From WHTX01 sp038255145 (GTDB taxonomy: Bacteria > Actinomycetota > Acidimicrobiia > Acidimicrobiales > CAIXPF01), in contig JBBSLP010000036.1 of NCBI GenBank assembly GCA_038255145.1, positions 1-56,708 on the forward strand: 56,708 bases of DNA, given 5' to 3'. Under the pieces are notes generated by a model that had not been told where the DNA came from, did no database searches, and worked only from the letters and a program-made list of their open reading frames with translations. Position 1 is the first letter of the stretch. Each line of letters begins with the position of its first letter. Made by a program: the position numbers and the translations under genes. This document shows, piece by piece, positions 42,398-53,258 of the stretch.

Positions 42398-43435
42398 GTG
42401 GAGCTGATCGAGGTACCTGTGGGCCTGGCCGGGGTGGCCGTCACCGCCACCACCGTGGGTGACGTTCTCGGCGACGAGGGCTTCTTCCACTACCGGGGCC
42501 GTCCGGTGCCCGACCTGGCCCGAACGTCGACCTTCGAGGAGGTGGCCGCCCTGGTCCTCGACGCCAGCGGCGCCTCCGCCCTGGGTGACCGCAGCCTGCC
42601 CCCCGCCCTCGGTCCCCTGGTCGGGCCCTTGGGCCTGCGCAGCGGGCTGAGCGCCCTGGGTGAGGTGCTGGGCCTGCGTCCCCTGGTCGACATCAGCCGC
42701 GACGAGCGCCGGGCCGATGCCGTGCGCCTCATCTCGGCCATGCCCACCCTGGTGGCGTCCATCCACCACGGCCGCCTGCTCGAGCCCCGGCCCGGACTGG
42801 GCCACGTGGCCGGATACCTGGAGATGCTCACCGGTGTCGAGGCCCCGCCCGAGGTGGTGCGGGCGCTGGAGACCTACCTGATCCTCACCATCGACCACGG
42901 CTTCAACTCGTCGACCTTCGCGGCGCGGGTCATCGCCTCGACGGGGGCCGACCTGGCCGGGTGCGTCGTCGGTGGCTTCGCCGCCCTCAGCGGGCCCCGT
43001 CACGGCGCCGTCCAGACAAGGGTGCTGGACATGTTCGACGCCATCGGCACCCCCGACGCCGCCGAGGCGTGGATGCGGTCCGAGATCGCCTCGGGCCACC
43101 GCCTGATGGGCTTCGGCCACTCGGTGTACCGGGCGCCCGACCCCCGGGGGGCGGTGCTGGCCGAGGTGCTCGAGGCCATCGACCCCGAGCGTCATGCCCT
43201 GGTCAGCGAGGTCGAGCGCGCCGGTCTGCGCCTGCTGGCCGGGCGCCGCCTGGTGGCCAACGTCGACCTGTGGTCCTCGGTCCTGCTCGAGGCGTGCGGC
43301 GTGCCCCGCACCCTGTTCACCGCCACCTTCGCCATGAGCCGCATCGTCGGCTGGTGCGCCCACGCCCTCGAGCAGTGCGCCGAGCCCAAGGTCATCCGCC
43401 CTTCGGCGTACTACGTCGGCCCCATGCCCTCGTGA
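42398..43435 (+). CDS. Citrate/2-methylcitrate synthase family protein
   Basis: The 345-residue protein keeps the citrate synthase catalytic set: a histidine in TIDHGFNSSTFAAR (about residue 166), GFGHSVY (about 241) and the aspartate in NVDLWS (about 288). In the second, the usual arginine after the histidine is serine. FAMSRIVGWCAHALEQ matches the C-terminal domain. It is short for a housekeeping enzyme and lacks an N-terminal domain, so methylcitrate or another acyl-CoA condensation is possible. GTG start with GGAG upstream. A TAACGT promoter-like box lies at 42357-42362. Confidence 0.82.
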   Translation: MELIEVPVGLAGVAVTATTVGDVLGDEGFFHYRGRPVPDLARTSTFEEVAALVLDASGASALGDRSLPPALGPLVGPLGLRSGLSALGEVLGLRPLVDISRDERRADAVRLISAMPTLVASIHHGRLLEPRPGLGHVAGYLEMLTGVEAPPEVVRALETYLILTIDHGFNSSTFAARVIASTGADLAGCVVGGFAALSGPRHGAVQTRVLDMFDAIGTPDAAEAWMRSEIASGHRLMGFGHSVYRAPDPRGAVLAEVLEAIDPERHALVSEVERAGLRLLAGRRLVANVDLWSSVLLEACGVPRTLFTATFAMSRIVGWCAHALEQCAEPKVIRPSAYYVGPMPS

Positions 43436-43479
43436 GCCCGAGGTTTTGGTGGGGCCCGGAGCCGGGAACGTTGTGACCC

Positions 43480-43635
43480 ATGGCGCATGAACCCGGTACC
43501 GACGACCCCACCGAGGCCCCCGGGCCGACCGAGGAGCGGGATCACGACAACGAGGTGACCGCACCCGATCCCGACGCCGTGCCCGATCCCGAGGACGGCC
43601 CCCCGCCCGAGGGCTACGGCGGTCCGGCCGAATAG
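43480..43635 (+). CDS. Small acidic protein
   Basis: A 51-residue frame from ATG to TAG reads MAHEPGTDDPTEAPGPTEE and ends PPPEGYGGPAE. It is strongly acidic and proline-rich, with no domain and probably unstructured. Codon bias matches its neighbours and it fills the gap after the citrate synthase gene. I cannot assign a function. Confidence 0.5.
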   Translation: MAHEPGTDDPTEAPGPTEERDHDNEVTAPDPDAVPDPEDGPPPEGYGGPAE

Positions 43636-43741
43636 CGGGGCGCGCCGTCGGCGGGGGGGTGCAGGGCGACCGGCGCCGTCTACGGTGCGGGTGGCCCACG
43701 CCGACCCGCCGGCGTGCCACGAACCGCCAGGAGGCACGCCG

Positions 43742-44277
43742 GTGCACTTCGACCCCGCCGACCACCCCGGCCTGCGTCCCCCGGCTTCAGGCGCGCCCTC
43801 TATGGCGCCCTCGTCGTGCCCCGACCCATCGGCTGGATCTCGACCGTGTCCGTCGAGGGGGTCGTCAACCTGGCCCCCTTCAGCTTCGCCAACCTGGTGG
43901 CCAGCGACCCGTTGTGCTTCATGTACTGCGCCAACGGCGACCACCACGAGGGCGGTCTCAAGGACTCCCTGGTCAACGCCAGGGACACGGGTGAGTTCGT
44001 CTTCAACCTGTGCACCTGGGACCTGCGCGAGCACATGAACGCCACCTCGGCGTCCCCCATCTGCCTGGAGTGCCAGGTCGTGGAGATCGTGTCGCTGCCG
44101 TCCTCGGAGACGCTGACCAACAACATGGTCATCGGTCGGGTGGTGCAGGTCCACGTGGCCGAGGACGCCGTGGTCGACGGCATGATCGATGCCGCCCGCC
44201 TCAAGCCCCTCGGGCGGCTCGGCTACCAGGACTACAGCGTGGTCGACGCCAGCTTCTCGATGGTTCGTCCGGCATGA
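43742..44277 (+). pseudogene. Flavin reductase-like protein, frameshifted near the start
   Basis: A GTG at 43742, 7-12 bases after AGGAGG, begins VHFDPADHPGLRPP. The body RALYGALVVPRPIGWISTVSVEGVVNLAPFSFANLVA... is in another frame. Adding one C to the CCCCC at 43782-43786 joins them as LRPPGFRRALYG. The result is an FMN-binding split-barrel flavin reductase of about 178 residues. It would supply reduced FMN to the monooxygenase encoded next, whose ATG overlaps its stop (ATGA). Error or mutation cannot be separated here. Confidence 0.82.
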
Positions 44278-45641
44278 GCCCGGCCCCGGCGCCCAAGCGG
44301 ATGGTGCTCAACGCCTTCTCGATGAACTGCGTGTCCCACATCCAGCAGGGCCTGTGGGTGCGCGACGACACCCGCCAGCGCGAGTACCACACCCTCGAGC
44401 CCTGGTTGGAGCTGGCCCGGATCCTCGAGGCCGGCTGCTTCGACACCCTCTTCCTGGCCGACGTCGTCGGGCTCTACGACACCTACGGCGGGGGACCGGA
44501 GACGTCGATCCGCGAGGGCATGCAGGTGCCCGTCAACGACCCCATGCTGCTCATCCCGGCCATGGCGACGGTCACCGAGCACCTGGGCTTCGCCTTCACC
44601 AGTTCCACCCTGCAGACCCACCCCTTCACCTTCGCCCGCCAGGTGTCCACGCTCGACCACCTGACCCGGGGCCGGGCCGCGTGGAACATCGTGACGTCGT
44701 ACCTGCCCAACGCCGCCGCCAGCCTGGGCTTGGGCGACCTGCCCTCCCACGACGGGCGCTACGACCAGGCCGACGAGTACCTCGAGGTCACCGGCAAGTT
44801 GTGGGAGGGGAGCTGGGAGGACGACGCCGTGGTCGTCGACCGGGCCCGGGGGGTGTACGCCGATCCGGACAAGGTCCACCCCATCGACCACGATGGCACC
44901 CACTACCGGGTGGCCGGCCCCCATCTGTCCGAGCCGTCGACCCAGCGCACCCCGGTGCTGTTCCAGGCCGGCTCCTCCGAGCGGGGCCGGGAGTTCGCCG
45001 CCCGCCACGCCGAGGGCGTCTTCGTCAACACCAGCCGCCGGGCCCTGGCCGAGGGCCGGGGACCCGTGCACGACATCCGGGCCCGGGCCGAGGCCCATGG
45101 CCGCAAGCCCGAGGACATCCGCTTCTTCCAGGGCCTGGCCCCCGTCGTCGGCGGCACCGAGGCCGAGGCCAGGGCCAAGGAGGCCGAGTACCGGGCCCAG
45201 CTCAGCACCGAGGCCGCCCTGGCCCACCTCAGCGGCAGCATCGGCGTGGACCTGGGCTCCATCGACCCCGACCGGCCCCTGGAGGAGTTCGACAGCCAGG
45301 CCATGCAGGGACCCGTGCGGGGCCTGCTCGAGGGCAGGCCTCCGGGTACCCGCACCTTCCGGGACCTGGCCCGGGCCAACATGGCCGGCCAGTTCCTGGT
45401 GGGCACGCCCGAGCAGATCGCCGACACCCTGCAGTCGTGGACCGAAGCGGGCGTGGACGGCTTCAACCTCGTCTACTCGGTCACCCCGGGCACCTTCGTC
45501 GACTTCATCGACGGGGTCGTGCCCGTGCTGCAGGAGCGGGGCCTGGTCCAGCGGGACTACGCGCCGGGCCCGCTTCGCCAGAAGCTGTTCGGCTGGCCCC
45601 GGCTGCCCGACCGCCACCCCGACGCCGTCTGGCGCCGCTGA
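44274..45641 (+). CDS. FMN-dependent monooxygenase, NtaA/SnaA/DszA family
   Basis: The 455-residue luciferase-like enzyme starts MSPAPAPKRMVLNAFSMNC. It shows GCFDTLFLADVVGLYDTYGGGPETSIREGMQVPVNDP, STLDHLTRGRAAWNIVTSYLPNAA and PVLFQAGSSERGREFAARHAEGVF, all typical of the nitrilotriacetate/dibenzothiophene-sulfone monooxygenase family. These use reduced FMN from a partner reductase, here the coupled upstream gene. The natural substrate (aminopolycarboxylate, sulfur compound or terpenoid) is unknown. Its stop lies in a bidirectional terminator. Confidence 0.88.
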   Translation: MSPAPAPKRMVLNAFSMNCVSHIQQGLWVRDDTRQREYHTLEPWLELARILEAGCFDTLFLADVVGLYDTYGGGPETSIREGMQVPVNDPMLLIPAMATVTEHLGFAFTSSTLQTHPFTFARQVSTLDHLTRGRAAWNIVTSYLPNAAASLGLGDLPSHDGRYDQADEYLEVTGKLWEGSWEDDAVVVDRARGVYADPDKVHPIDHDGTHYRVAGPHLSEPSTQRTPVLFQAGSSERGREFAARHAEGVFVNTSRRALAEGRGPVHDIRARAEAHGRKPEDIRFFQGLAPVVGGTEAEARAKEAEYRAQLSTEAALAHLSGSIGVDLGSIDPDRPLEEFDSQAMQGPVRGLLEGRPPGTRTFRDLARANMAGQFLVGTPEQIADTLQSWTEAGVDGFNLVYSVTPGTFVDFIDGVVPVLQERGLVQRDYAPGPLRQKLFGWPRLPDRHPDAVWRR

Positions 45642-45658
45642 GCGGTCGGCTCAGCGGC
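45634..45658. terminator. Bidirectional terminator between convergent genes
   Basis: GCCGCTGAGC and GCTCAGCGGC form a perfect 10-bp stem with loop GGTCG. Both flanking stop codons lie inside it. Confidence 0.65.
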
Positions 45659-46376
45659 CGGCGGGCGAGGGCAGGGTGGTTCCGGGTCCCGTCGTCACCC
45701 CCACGTAGGGCCCCGGCGTGCCCGTCACCACCAGGGTGGCGGCGTGGCGGGCCAGGGCGGCGAGGAAGAGGGTGATGCCCACCATCTCCAGCCACTCCTC
45801 GGTGGTGGCCACGACCTCGTAGACGTGGTCGACCACGCCGGGCTCGGGGGCCAACGCCCCGCTCAGCACCTCGAACCCGAGGGCGCCGCCCACGTACACG
45901 GCGCCGGCCACCACGAACCGCAGGGCCGTGGCCGGCTCGAGGGCCCGGAGCAGGGGCACGAAGGCGAGGGCGGCGAGCACGGCGAACAGGGCGCCGGGGA
46001 TGACCCAGGCGTACAGCAGGGGTCCGGACGTGTCCAGGGACTCCTGCAACGGGTCGATGGCCTTCTCGTGCAGGGAGACGGCCTCGTCGAGGGAGAGGAA
46101 GGTGAAGACCAGGGCCAGCGCCACCCACGAGCGGCTGAGCGGGAGGCGATCCCGGCGCGAGATCCACAGCAGGGCGGCGGCGCATCCCAGCAGGGTGCTG
46201 CTCGACAGCCAGGCGGCGATGCTGCCCTCGGCGCCGATGTCGAGCTCGGGCACGTAGTACCCGCCCCGCCGGGCCAGGGGCAGCAGGCTGGCCGCGGCCA
46301 GCACGGTGGCGACGAGCATCCCCCAGACGAGGATCGGTCTACTCGGCAGGGGCCAGATGGGGCCCGGTCCACGCAT
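45651..46376 (-). CDS. Unknown multi-pass membrane protein
   Basis: The 241-residue protein has about six hydrophobic helices, such as ILVWGMLVATVLAAASLLPLA, LLYAWVIPGALFAVLAALAFVPLL and ITLFLAALARHAATLVV. The conserved-looking FLSLDEAVSLHEKAIDPL holds acidic residues and a histidine between helices and could bind a metal. VYEVVATTEEWLEMVGI is another. I do not recognise a family name. It stands alone, convergent with the monooxygenase. Confidence 0.68.
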   Translation of the reverse strand: MRGPGPIWPLPSRPILVWGMLVATVLAAASLLPLARRGGYYVPELDIGAEGSIAAWLSSSTLLGCAAALLWISRRDRLPLSRSWVALALVFTFLSLDEAVSLHEKAIDPLQESLDTSGPLLYAWVIPGALFAVLAALAFVPLLRALEPATALRFVVAGAVYVGGALGFEVLSGALAPEPGVVDHVYEVVATTEEWLEMVGITLFLAALARHAATLVVTGTPGPYVGVTTGPGTTLPSPAGR

Positions 46377-46485
46377 CGGGCGAAGATAGGGGGCGCGCCT
46401 CACGGGCGTGCGCGCATCAGGTTGTGGGTGGATGCCGAAGGCATGTCACCGTCCGTTCACCCCACCTCCACCTTGCCGAGGCGGA

Positions 46486-46905
46486 TCAGCCCAGGCTCTC
46501 GGCCCGCCAGCGATCGGGGGTCAGGGTGACCACGACCTCGTCGGGGGTGGGGAACTGATCGGCGTACTGGGCCCCGGCGGCTTCGCCCAGGTAGCGGCTG
46601 GCCATGGACCGGATGGCCTCGTGGGTGGCGTCGCCCAGCAGTTCGACGGTCACGGGACCCTCGGCCGTCACGTAGCGGTACGGACGGTCCTCGGCCTGGA
46701 TGCAGATGGCCGCCCGGCCCTCGGCCCGGAGCCGCCTGGCCTTCAGCGACGAGCCCCCCATGCAGATGCGGAAGCCGACACCGGGCTCGTACTGGTACCA
46801 GATGGGCGCCTGCAGGGGGCCGGCCCCGTCGCGGCCGATGGCCAGCACCCCGACCCGCCTCTCGGCCAGGAACCCGTCACGCTCGGCATCGCTCATCGCC
46901 CCCAT
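46486..46905 (-). CDS. Pyridoxamine-phosphate-oxidase-like (split-barrel) protein
   Basis: The 139-residue protein reads FLAERRVGVLAIGRDGAGPLQAPIWYQYEPGVGFRICMGGSS. It continues with DRPYRYVTAEGPVTVELLGDATHEAIRSMASRYLG. This is the FMN/F420 split-barrel fold common in actinobacteria (FDOR-B type). Possible roles are F420-dependent reduction or heme/biliverdin chemistry. TAGGGT lies 8 bases before the ATG, a leaderless arrangement; an in-frame ATG at 46896 is an alternative start. Confidence 0.82.
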   Translation of the reverse strand: MGAMSDAERDGFLAERRVGVLAIGRDGAGPLQAPIWYQYEPGVGFRICMGGSSLKARRLRAEGRAAICIQAEDRPYRYVTAEGPVTVELLGDATHEAIRSMASRYLGEAAGAQYADQFPTPDEVVVTLTPDRWRAESLG

Positions 46906-46979
46906 ATGTGCTCACCCTAGAGGCGGTGGCCGAGGGGCCGCCGGGTCACCGTGTCGCGTTCATGCCCTGTCACGCGCCC

Positions 46980-48278
46980 TCAGGTGACGCGGCCGGGGGA
47001 CGGGTCGTAGCCGTCGTGGTCACCCGATGCCACCAGGTCGCGCAGCCGGTCGAGGCCGTCCCACAGCTCGACGGCACTGGTCGACAGCGGGGCGGGGCCC
47101 AGGCGGACCAGGTCGGGACCGCGGAAGTCGGGCACCACCCCCCGGTCGACCAGGGCCTGGCAGATGGGCCACGCCGCGACGTGGCCCAGGGACACGTGGC
47201 CACCCCGCCGGGCGGCGTCCCGGGGTGAGCCCAGGGTGAAGCCCAGCGCGGCCAGGTGGGCGTCGTAGAAGGCGACCACCAGCTCGGTGAGGGTGCGGGA
47301 CTTGGCGGCCAGGGCGGCGGGGCCGGCTTCGGCGGCCAGGCGGATGCCCTCGTCCGCGGCGGCGAGGCCGAGGATGGACGGGGTGCCCACGGCGAAGCGC
47401 TCGATGCCGGCCACGGGGTCGTAGGCCGGGCCCATGGCGAACTGGTCCTGCTGGCCGAACCAGCCCCAGATGGGCTGGCGCAATTCGCGGTGCAGGTGGG
47501 GGGCCACGTAGAGGAACGCCGGTGCTCCCGGACCGCCGCACAGGTACTTGTAGGTGCAGCCGACGGCCAGCTCGCAGCCGCGCTCCTCCAGGTCCACCTC
47601 GACAGCTCCGGCGGCGTGGCTCAGGTCCCACACCACCAGGGCACCGACCCGGGACGCGGCCTCGTTGACGGCCACCACGTCGGTCACCGCCGCCGAGCGG
47701 TAGTCGACGTGGGACAGGCTGACCACGGCCACGTCATCGCCCGACCGGCCGCCCCGCGGTCCGCCCAGGACGTCATCGAGGGCGTCGAGGTCGGGGCCGG
47801 CGATGGGGTCGGTGGGGATGAGGCGGAGCTCGAGGTCCCGGGCCGCGGCGATGCCCTCGAGCACGTAGCGGTCGGTGGGGAAGTTCCCCTCGTCGGTCAC
47901 CAGCAGACGGCGCCCGGGGCGGGCGTCGACGGCTGCGCTGACCAGCTTGAACAGGTTGACCGTGGTCGAATCGGCCACCAGGGTGCTGCCCTCGGACGCG
48001 CCGAGCACGCCGGTGGCCAGCCGGTCACCCGCCTGGCGGGGCAGGTCGACCCAGTGGGACCACGAGCGGATGAGGTCACGGCCCCACTCGTCGCTGACGA
48101 CCCGGGCCAGGCGCTCGACGGTGGCCCGGGGCAGTCGTCCCAGGGAGTTGCCGTCGAGGTAGCACAGCCTGTCCTCCTGGTCGGAGAAGCGGTCCCGCAG
48201 GGGGGCCAGGGGGTCAGCGGCGTCCAGGGCGGCGGCGTGCCCGCGGGTCGGTCCGTCGTGTCCGGGTGCCGGGGCCAT
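46980..48278 (-). CDS. kynU: Kynureninase
   Basis: The 432-residue PLP enzyme cleaves kynurenine or 3-hydroxykynurenine to (hydroxy)anthranilate and alanine in tryptophan degradation. YLDGNSLGRLP near the start, WDLSHAAGAVEVDL and the PLP lysine in CTYKYLCGGPGAPAFLYV (about residue 243) are diagnostic. QQDQFAMGPAYDPVAGIERFAVGTPSIL also matches. The rest of the pathway (tryptophan dioxygenase, formamidase) is not in the window. The start follows TACGGT by 6 bases, without a ribosome site. Confidence 0.9.
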   Translation of the reverse strand: MAPAPGHDGPTRGHAAALDAADPLAPLRDRFSDQEDRLCYLDGNSLGRLPRATVERLARVVSDEWGRDLIRSWSHWVDLPRQAGDRLATGVLGASEGSTLVADSTTVNLFKLVSAAVDARPGRRLLVTDEGNFPTDRYVLEGIAAARDLELRLIPTDPIAGPDLDALDDVLGGPRGGRSGDDVAVVSLSHVDYRSAAVTDVVAVNEAASRVGALVVWDLSHAAGAVEVDLEERGCELAVGCTYKYLCGGPGAPAFLYVAPHLHRELRQPIWGWFGQQDQFAMGPAYDPVAGIERFAVGTPSILGLAAADEGIRLAAEAGPAALAAKSRTLTELVVAFYDAHLAALGFTLGSPRDAARRGGHVSLGHVAAWPICQALVDRGVVPDFRGPDLVRLGPAPLSTSAVELWDGLDRLRDLVASGDHDGYDPSPGRVT

Positions 48279-48351
48279 CGAGGGACCGTAGTCGGCGGAT
48301 GCCCCCCCATCTCGCTGGCCGGGAGCGGCCCGGGCGGTCAGGCTGGACACC

Positions 48352-48618
48352 ATGGCGACGCACATCTTCCGGGTGACCGTGCGCGGTCGCTTCGACGGGC
48401 TCACCGACGAGGTCCGTTCCCAGCTGTCGGCCCGGGCCGACGAGCACGACGGGCTCACCGCCCGCTTCGACGCCACCGGCACCCTCGTCTACGACAAGGC
48501 CATCGACGCCGCCTTCGGAGGGGCCCGGGCCCGTGCCGTGGCCCTGCTCGACAGCCTCGGCGCCGGCTACCGCGACCTGAAGGTCGATGGCACCGACATG
48601 GCCGACGTCTGGCGTTGA
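48352..48618 (+). CDS. DUF6204-like small protein
   Basis: The 88-residue protein MATHIFRVTVRGRFDGLTDE... resembles short actinobacterial DUF6204 proteins of unknown function. It has no membrane segment. It is divergent from kynureninase, 73 bases apart. Assignment is from sequence memory and moderate. Confidence 0.65.
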   Translation: MATHIFRVTVRGRFDGLTDEVRSQLSARADEHDGLTARFDATGTLVYDKAIDAAFGGARARAVALLDSLGAGYRDLKVDGTDMADVWR

Positions 48619-48722
48619 CGGGCGGCCTCCCTGCCCGGGGCGCCGGTCTCCGAGGGGACGGTGACCGCAAAAGGTTGAGATGACCGCTAAATGATGCCCG
48701 TTGACGCGCCGACACCTGGGGC

Positions 48723-49127
48723 ATGACGGACATCGACGCGGCGGCGGCGCTCGGTCGGCTGCGAGCCCTGCTGGCCAAGGACGCCGAGTTCCCCGTACTG
48801 ACGGAAGCGGCCCGCCAGCGCACGCTGGGCGCCGAACAGGTGCTGACCACGGTGGTCGAGGGGGTCGACTGGCCCACGTGGGCCAAACCCGGCCGGGCCG
48901 GCGCGGGCAACTGGGAGCGCAAGGTGACCCAGGACACGGTGGACACCATCGTGCGCCTGTCCGGCGAGGGCCTCTCGGCCACCCGGGTGGCGGCCCGGCT
49001 CAACGACGTGGGCATCTCCGCCCCCGCCGGGGGCCAGTGGGGTTCGACCACCATCGCCTACATCCTGCGGGCCGAGCGACGCCGCACCGGCAGTGACGTG
49101 GCCGAACCCGCCCCCACCCGGAGCTGA
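48723..49127 (+). CDS. Unknown protein with a recombinase-like helix-turn-helix
   Basis: The 134-residue protein contains IVRLSGEGLSATRVAARLNDVGISAPAGGQWGSTTIAYILRAERR. This pattern resembles the DNA-binding part of serine recombinases (LNA-G-TPRGG-W). There is no catalytic resolvase domain, so it is not a recombinase itself. It could be a small DNA-binding protein or a remnant. An AT-richer patch (AAAAGGTTGAGATGACCGC, 48668-48686) upstream may hold its promoter. Confidence 0.55.
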   Translation: MTDIDAAAALGRLRALLAKDAEFPVLTEAARQRTLGAEQVLTTVVEGVDWPTWAKPGRAGAGNWERKVTQDTVDTIVRLSGEGLSATRVAARLNDVGISAPAGGQWGSTTIAYILRAERRRTGSDVAEPAPTRS

Positions 49128-49203
49128 CCGGGCAGGGAGCGGTTCGGCCCGAGGTCCCCCCAGAAGCTGGTGGGCTCAGTGCCGGGTGATCAATGCCGGG
49201 TGT

Positions 49204-51323
<2,120 letters not shown>

Positions 51324-51327
<4 letters not shown>

Positions 51328-53258
51328 CGGGTGGAGCTCCGTTGGGGGTCGGTTGTTTCGATTTCGGGGGGTTGGACGGTCGAGGGAGGGGCGACCGCGG
51401 CCCGCAGCACCCGGGCCACCTCGGCCGCCAACGGGCTGGTCTCGAGGTCGTCGAGGGTGGCAGGCAGGGCCAGGCACCAGTTGGCCCGCTGGCCGTCGGC
51501 GCCGGGGAGGTTGGGCCGTTCGGCGACGGCCAGGGCGTCGTCGAGCGTGGCGCTGAGCAGGGTGCACGGCGAGCGGCCCAGGACGCGGTGGGCGGCGAGG
51601 ACGGCCTGCTCGTCGGTGGTGTGCTCGGCGGCCTCGGCCGACAGGCCGGCCCGGTCGGCCAGGCGTTGGCGGATCTCGATGGTGCCGGCCTCGTTGGGCT
51701 GCAGGCCGAGCTCGTGCTGGGTGGCCAGGTCACTGCCGTCCCACAGGCCGGCCACGGTGGGCAGGTCATGGGTGGTCACCGCGGCCATGGCCTCGACCGG
51801 CCAGTCCTCGGGCTCGTCGGGCTCGAACCACAGCAGGCGGTAGGACAGCAGGGCCCGCTCCCGGAGAGCGGCGCGGGCGCTGGCCTCCACCGTGCCCAGG
51901 TCCTCGCCCACGACGACAGCTCCGGCCCGGTGGCTCTCCAGGGCGACGATGTCGAGCAGGTCATCACCGGGGTAGCGCACGAAGGCACCCTGGCCGGGGT
52001 CCTGGCCCGCCGGCACCCACCACAGGCGGAACAGGCCCATCACGTGGTCGATGCGCAGACCCCCGCCGGGGCTGACCGTGGCCCGCAGGGCGTCGACGAA
52101 GGGCTGGTAGCCGGCGTGGCGCAGCTTCCAGGGGATGAAGGGGGGCAGGCCCCAGTCCTGGCCCCGGGTGTTGAACTCGTCGGGCGGCGCCCCCACGCTG
52201 ACGCCGTCGGCGAACAGGTCCTGCCACGCCCAGGCGTCGGCGCCGTCGGGGTCGACCCCGATGGGCAGGTCGACCATGAGGGGGACGGTGGCGCCGGCCG
52301 CGGCGAGCTGCACGTCGAGGAGCCACTGCAGCCAGGCGTGGAAGGCGATGCGCTCGGCGTGCTCACCGGCGAAGGCGGCCACCGCCGGGTCGTGGGGAGC
52401 GCGCAACGCCGCCGGCCACGAGCGCCACGAGCCGCCGTGCGCTTCGGCCAGCACCGACCACGTGGCGAACTGCTCCAGGGCCCCACCCCGGTCCCGGCGC
52501 CAGGTGGCGAAGGCGGCGGCCTCCGGGGCCCGGTCGGCCCAGTGGCCGCCGTCCCAGATCAGGGCCAGGGCGGCCAGCTTCAGCCGCCACACGGCGTCGC
52601 GGTCGATGCGGGGGTCGCCGTCGAGGGCCCGTCCCGCGGTGGCCAGGGCATCGAGCTCACCGCCCGCACCGAGCAGGGCCGCGGCTCCGGGCACGTCCTC
52701 GACGTGCAGGTAGATGGGGTTGCGGAAGCGGCGACTGGTGGGGGAGTAGGGGCTGGGCTGCTGGGGCAGGGTGGGCGCCGTGGCGTGGATGGGGTTGATG
52801 AGGACGAACCCCGCCCCCAGCTCGTCGGTCGACCACCGTCCCAGGCGGGCCAGGTCGGCCAGGTCGCCCATGCCCCAGCTGTCCCGGGACCGGGTGGCGT
52901 AGAGCTGGGCCGCCCACCCCCAGGCCCGCCAACCCTCGGGCAGGTGGCAACGACCAGGGCTGACGATCAGACGGCGCTCGGCGTCCCCGGTCCGCAGCGT
53001 GTGGTAGCCCAAGGGCAGGTCGGCGGGCAGGTTGCCGTCGATGGACACCTCGCCGCCGTCCTCGAGCACCACGGTGCCCCGGCCCATGCCGGTGGCCCCG
53101 GGCCGGCGGACGAGGACGGGGGCGTCGGTTGGCGCCTCGCCGATCAGCGCACGGAAGGCGTCGATGGTGGCCTCGGGCACGTGGACCTGGTCGCCGCCCG
53201 CGTTCTCGTAGGCGGCGTCGATGCCCCAGCGGTCGGTGGGGGGCGCGGTGTCGCTCAC
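51324..53258 (-). CDS. malQ: 4-alpha-glucanotransferase (amylomaltase)
   Basis: The 644-residue GH77 enzyme rearranges maltooligosaccharides. GWAAQLYATRSRDSWGMGDLADL and INPIHATAPTLPQQPSPYSPTSRRFRNPIYL are classic. The catalytic D lies in LRIDHVMGLFRLWW (about 403), the E in VVGEDLGTV (about 450) and the D in THDLPTVAG (about 497). It starts with GTG, which overlaps the treY stop (GTGA), and is coupled to glgX by ATGA. An N-terminal domain of about 90 residues precedes the barrel, as in actinobacterial forms. Confidence 0.92.

Noticed and set aside
48723..49127. Serine recombinase or integrase
   Set aside because: Only the helix-turn-helix-like part matches. The catalytic resolvase domain is absent and no attachment site is seen.
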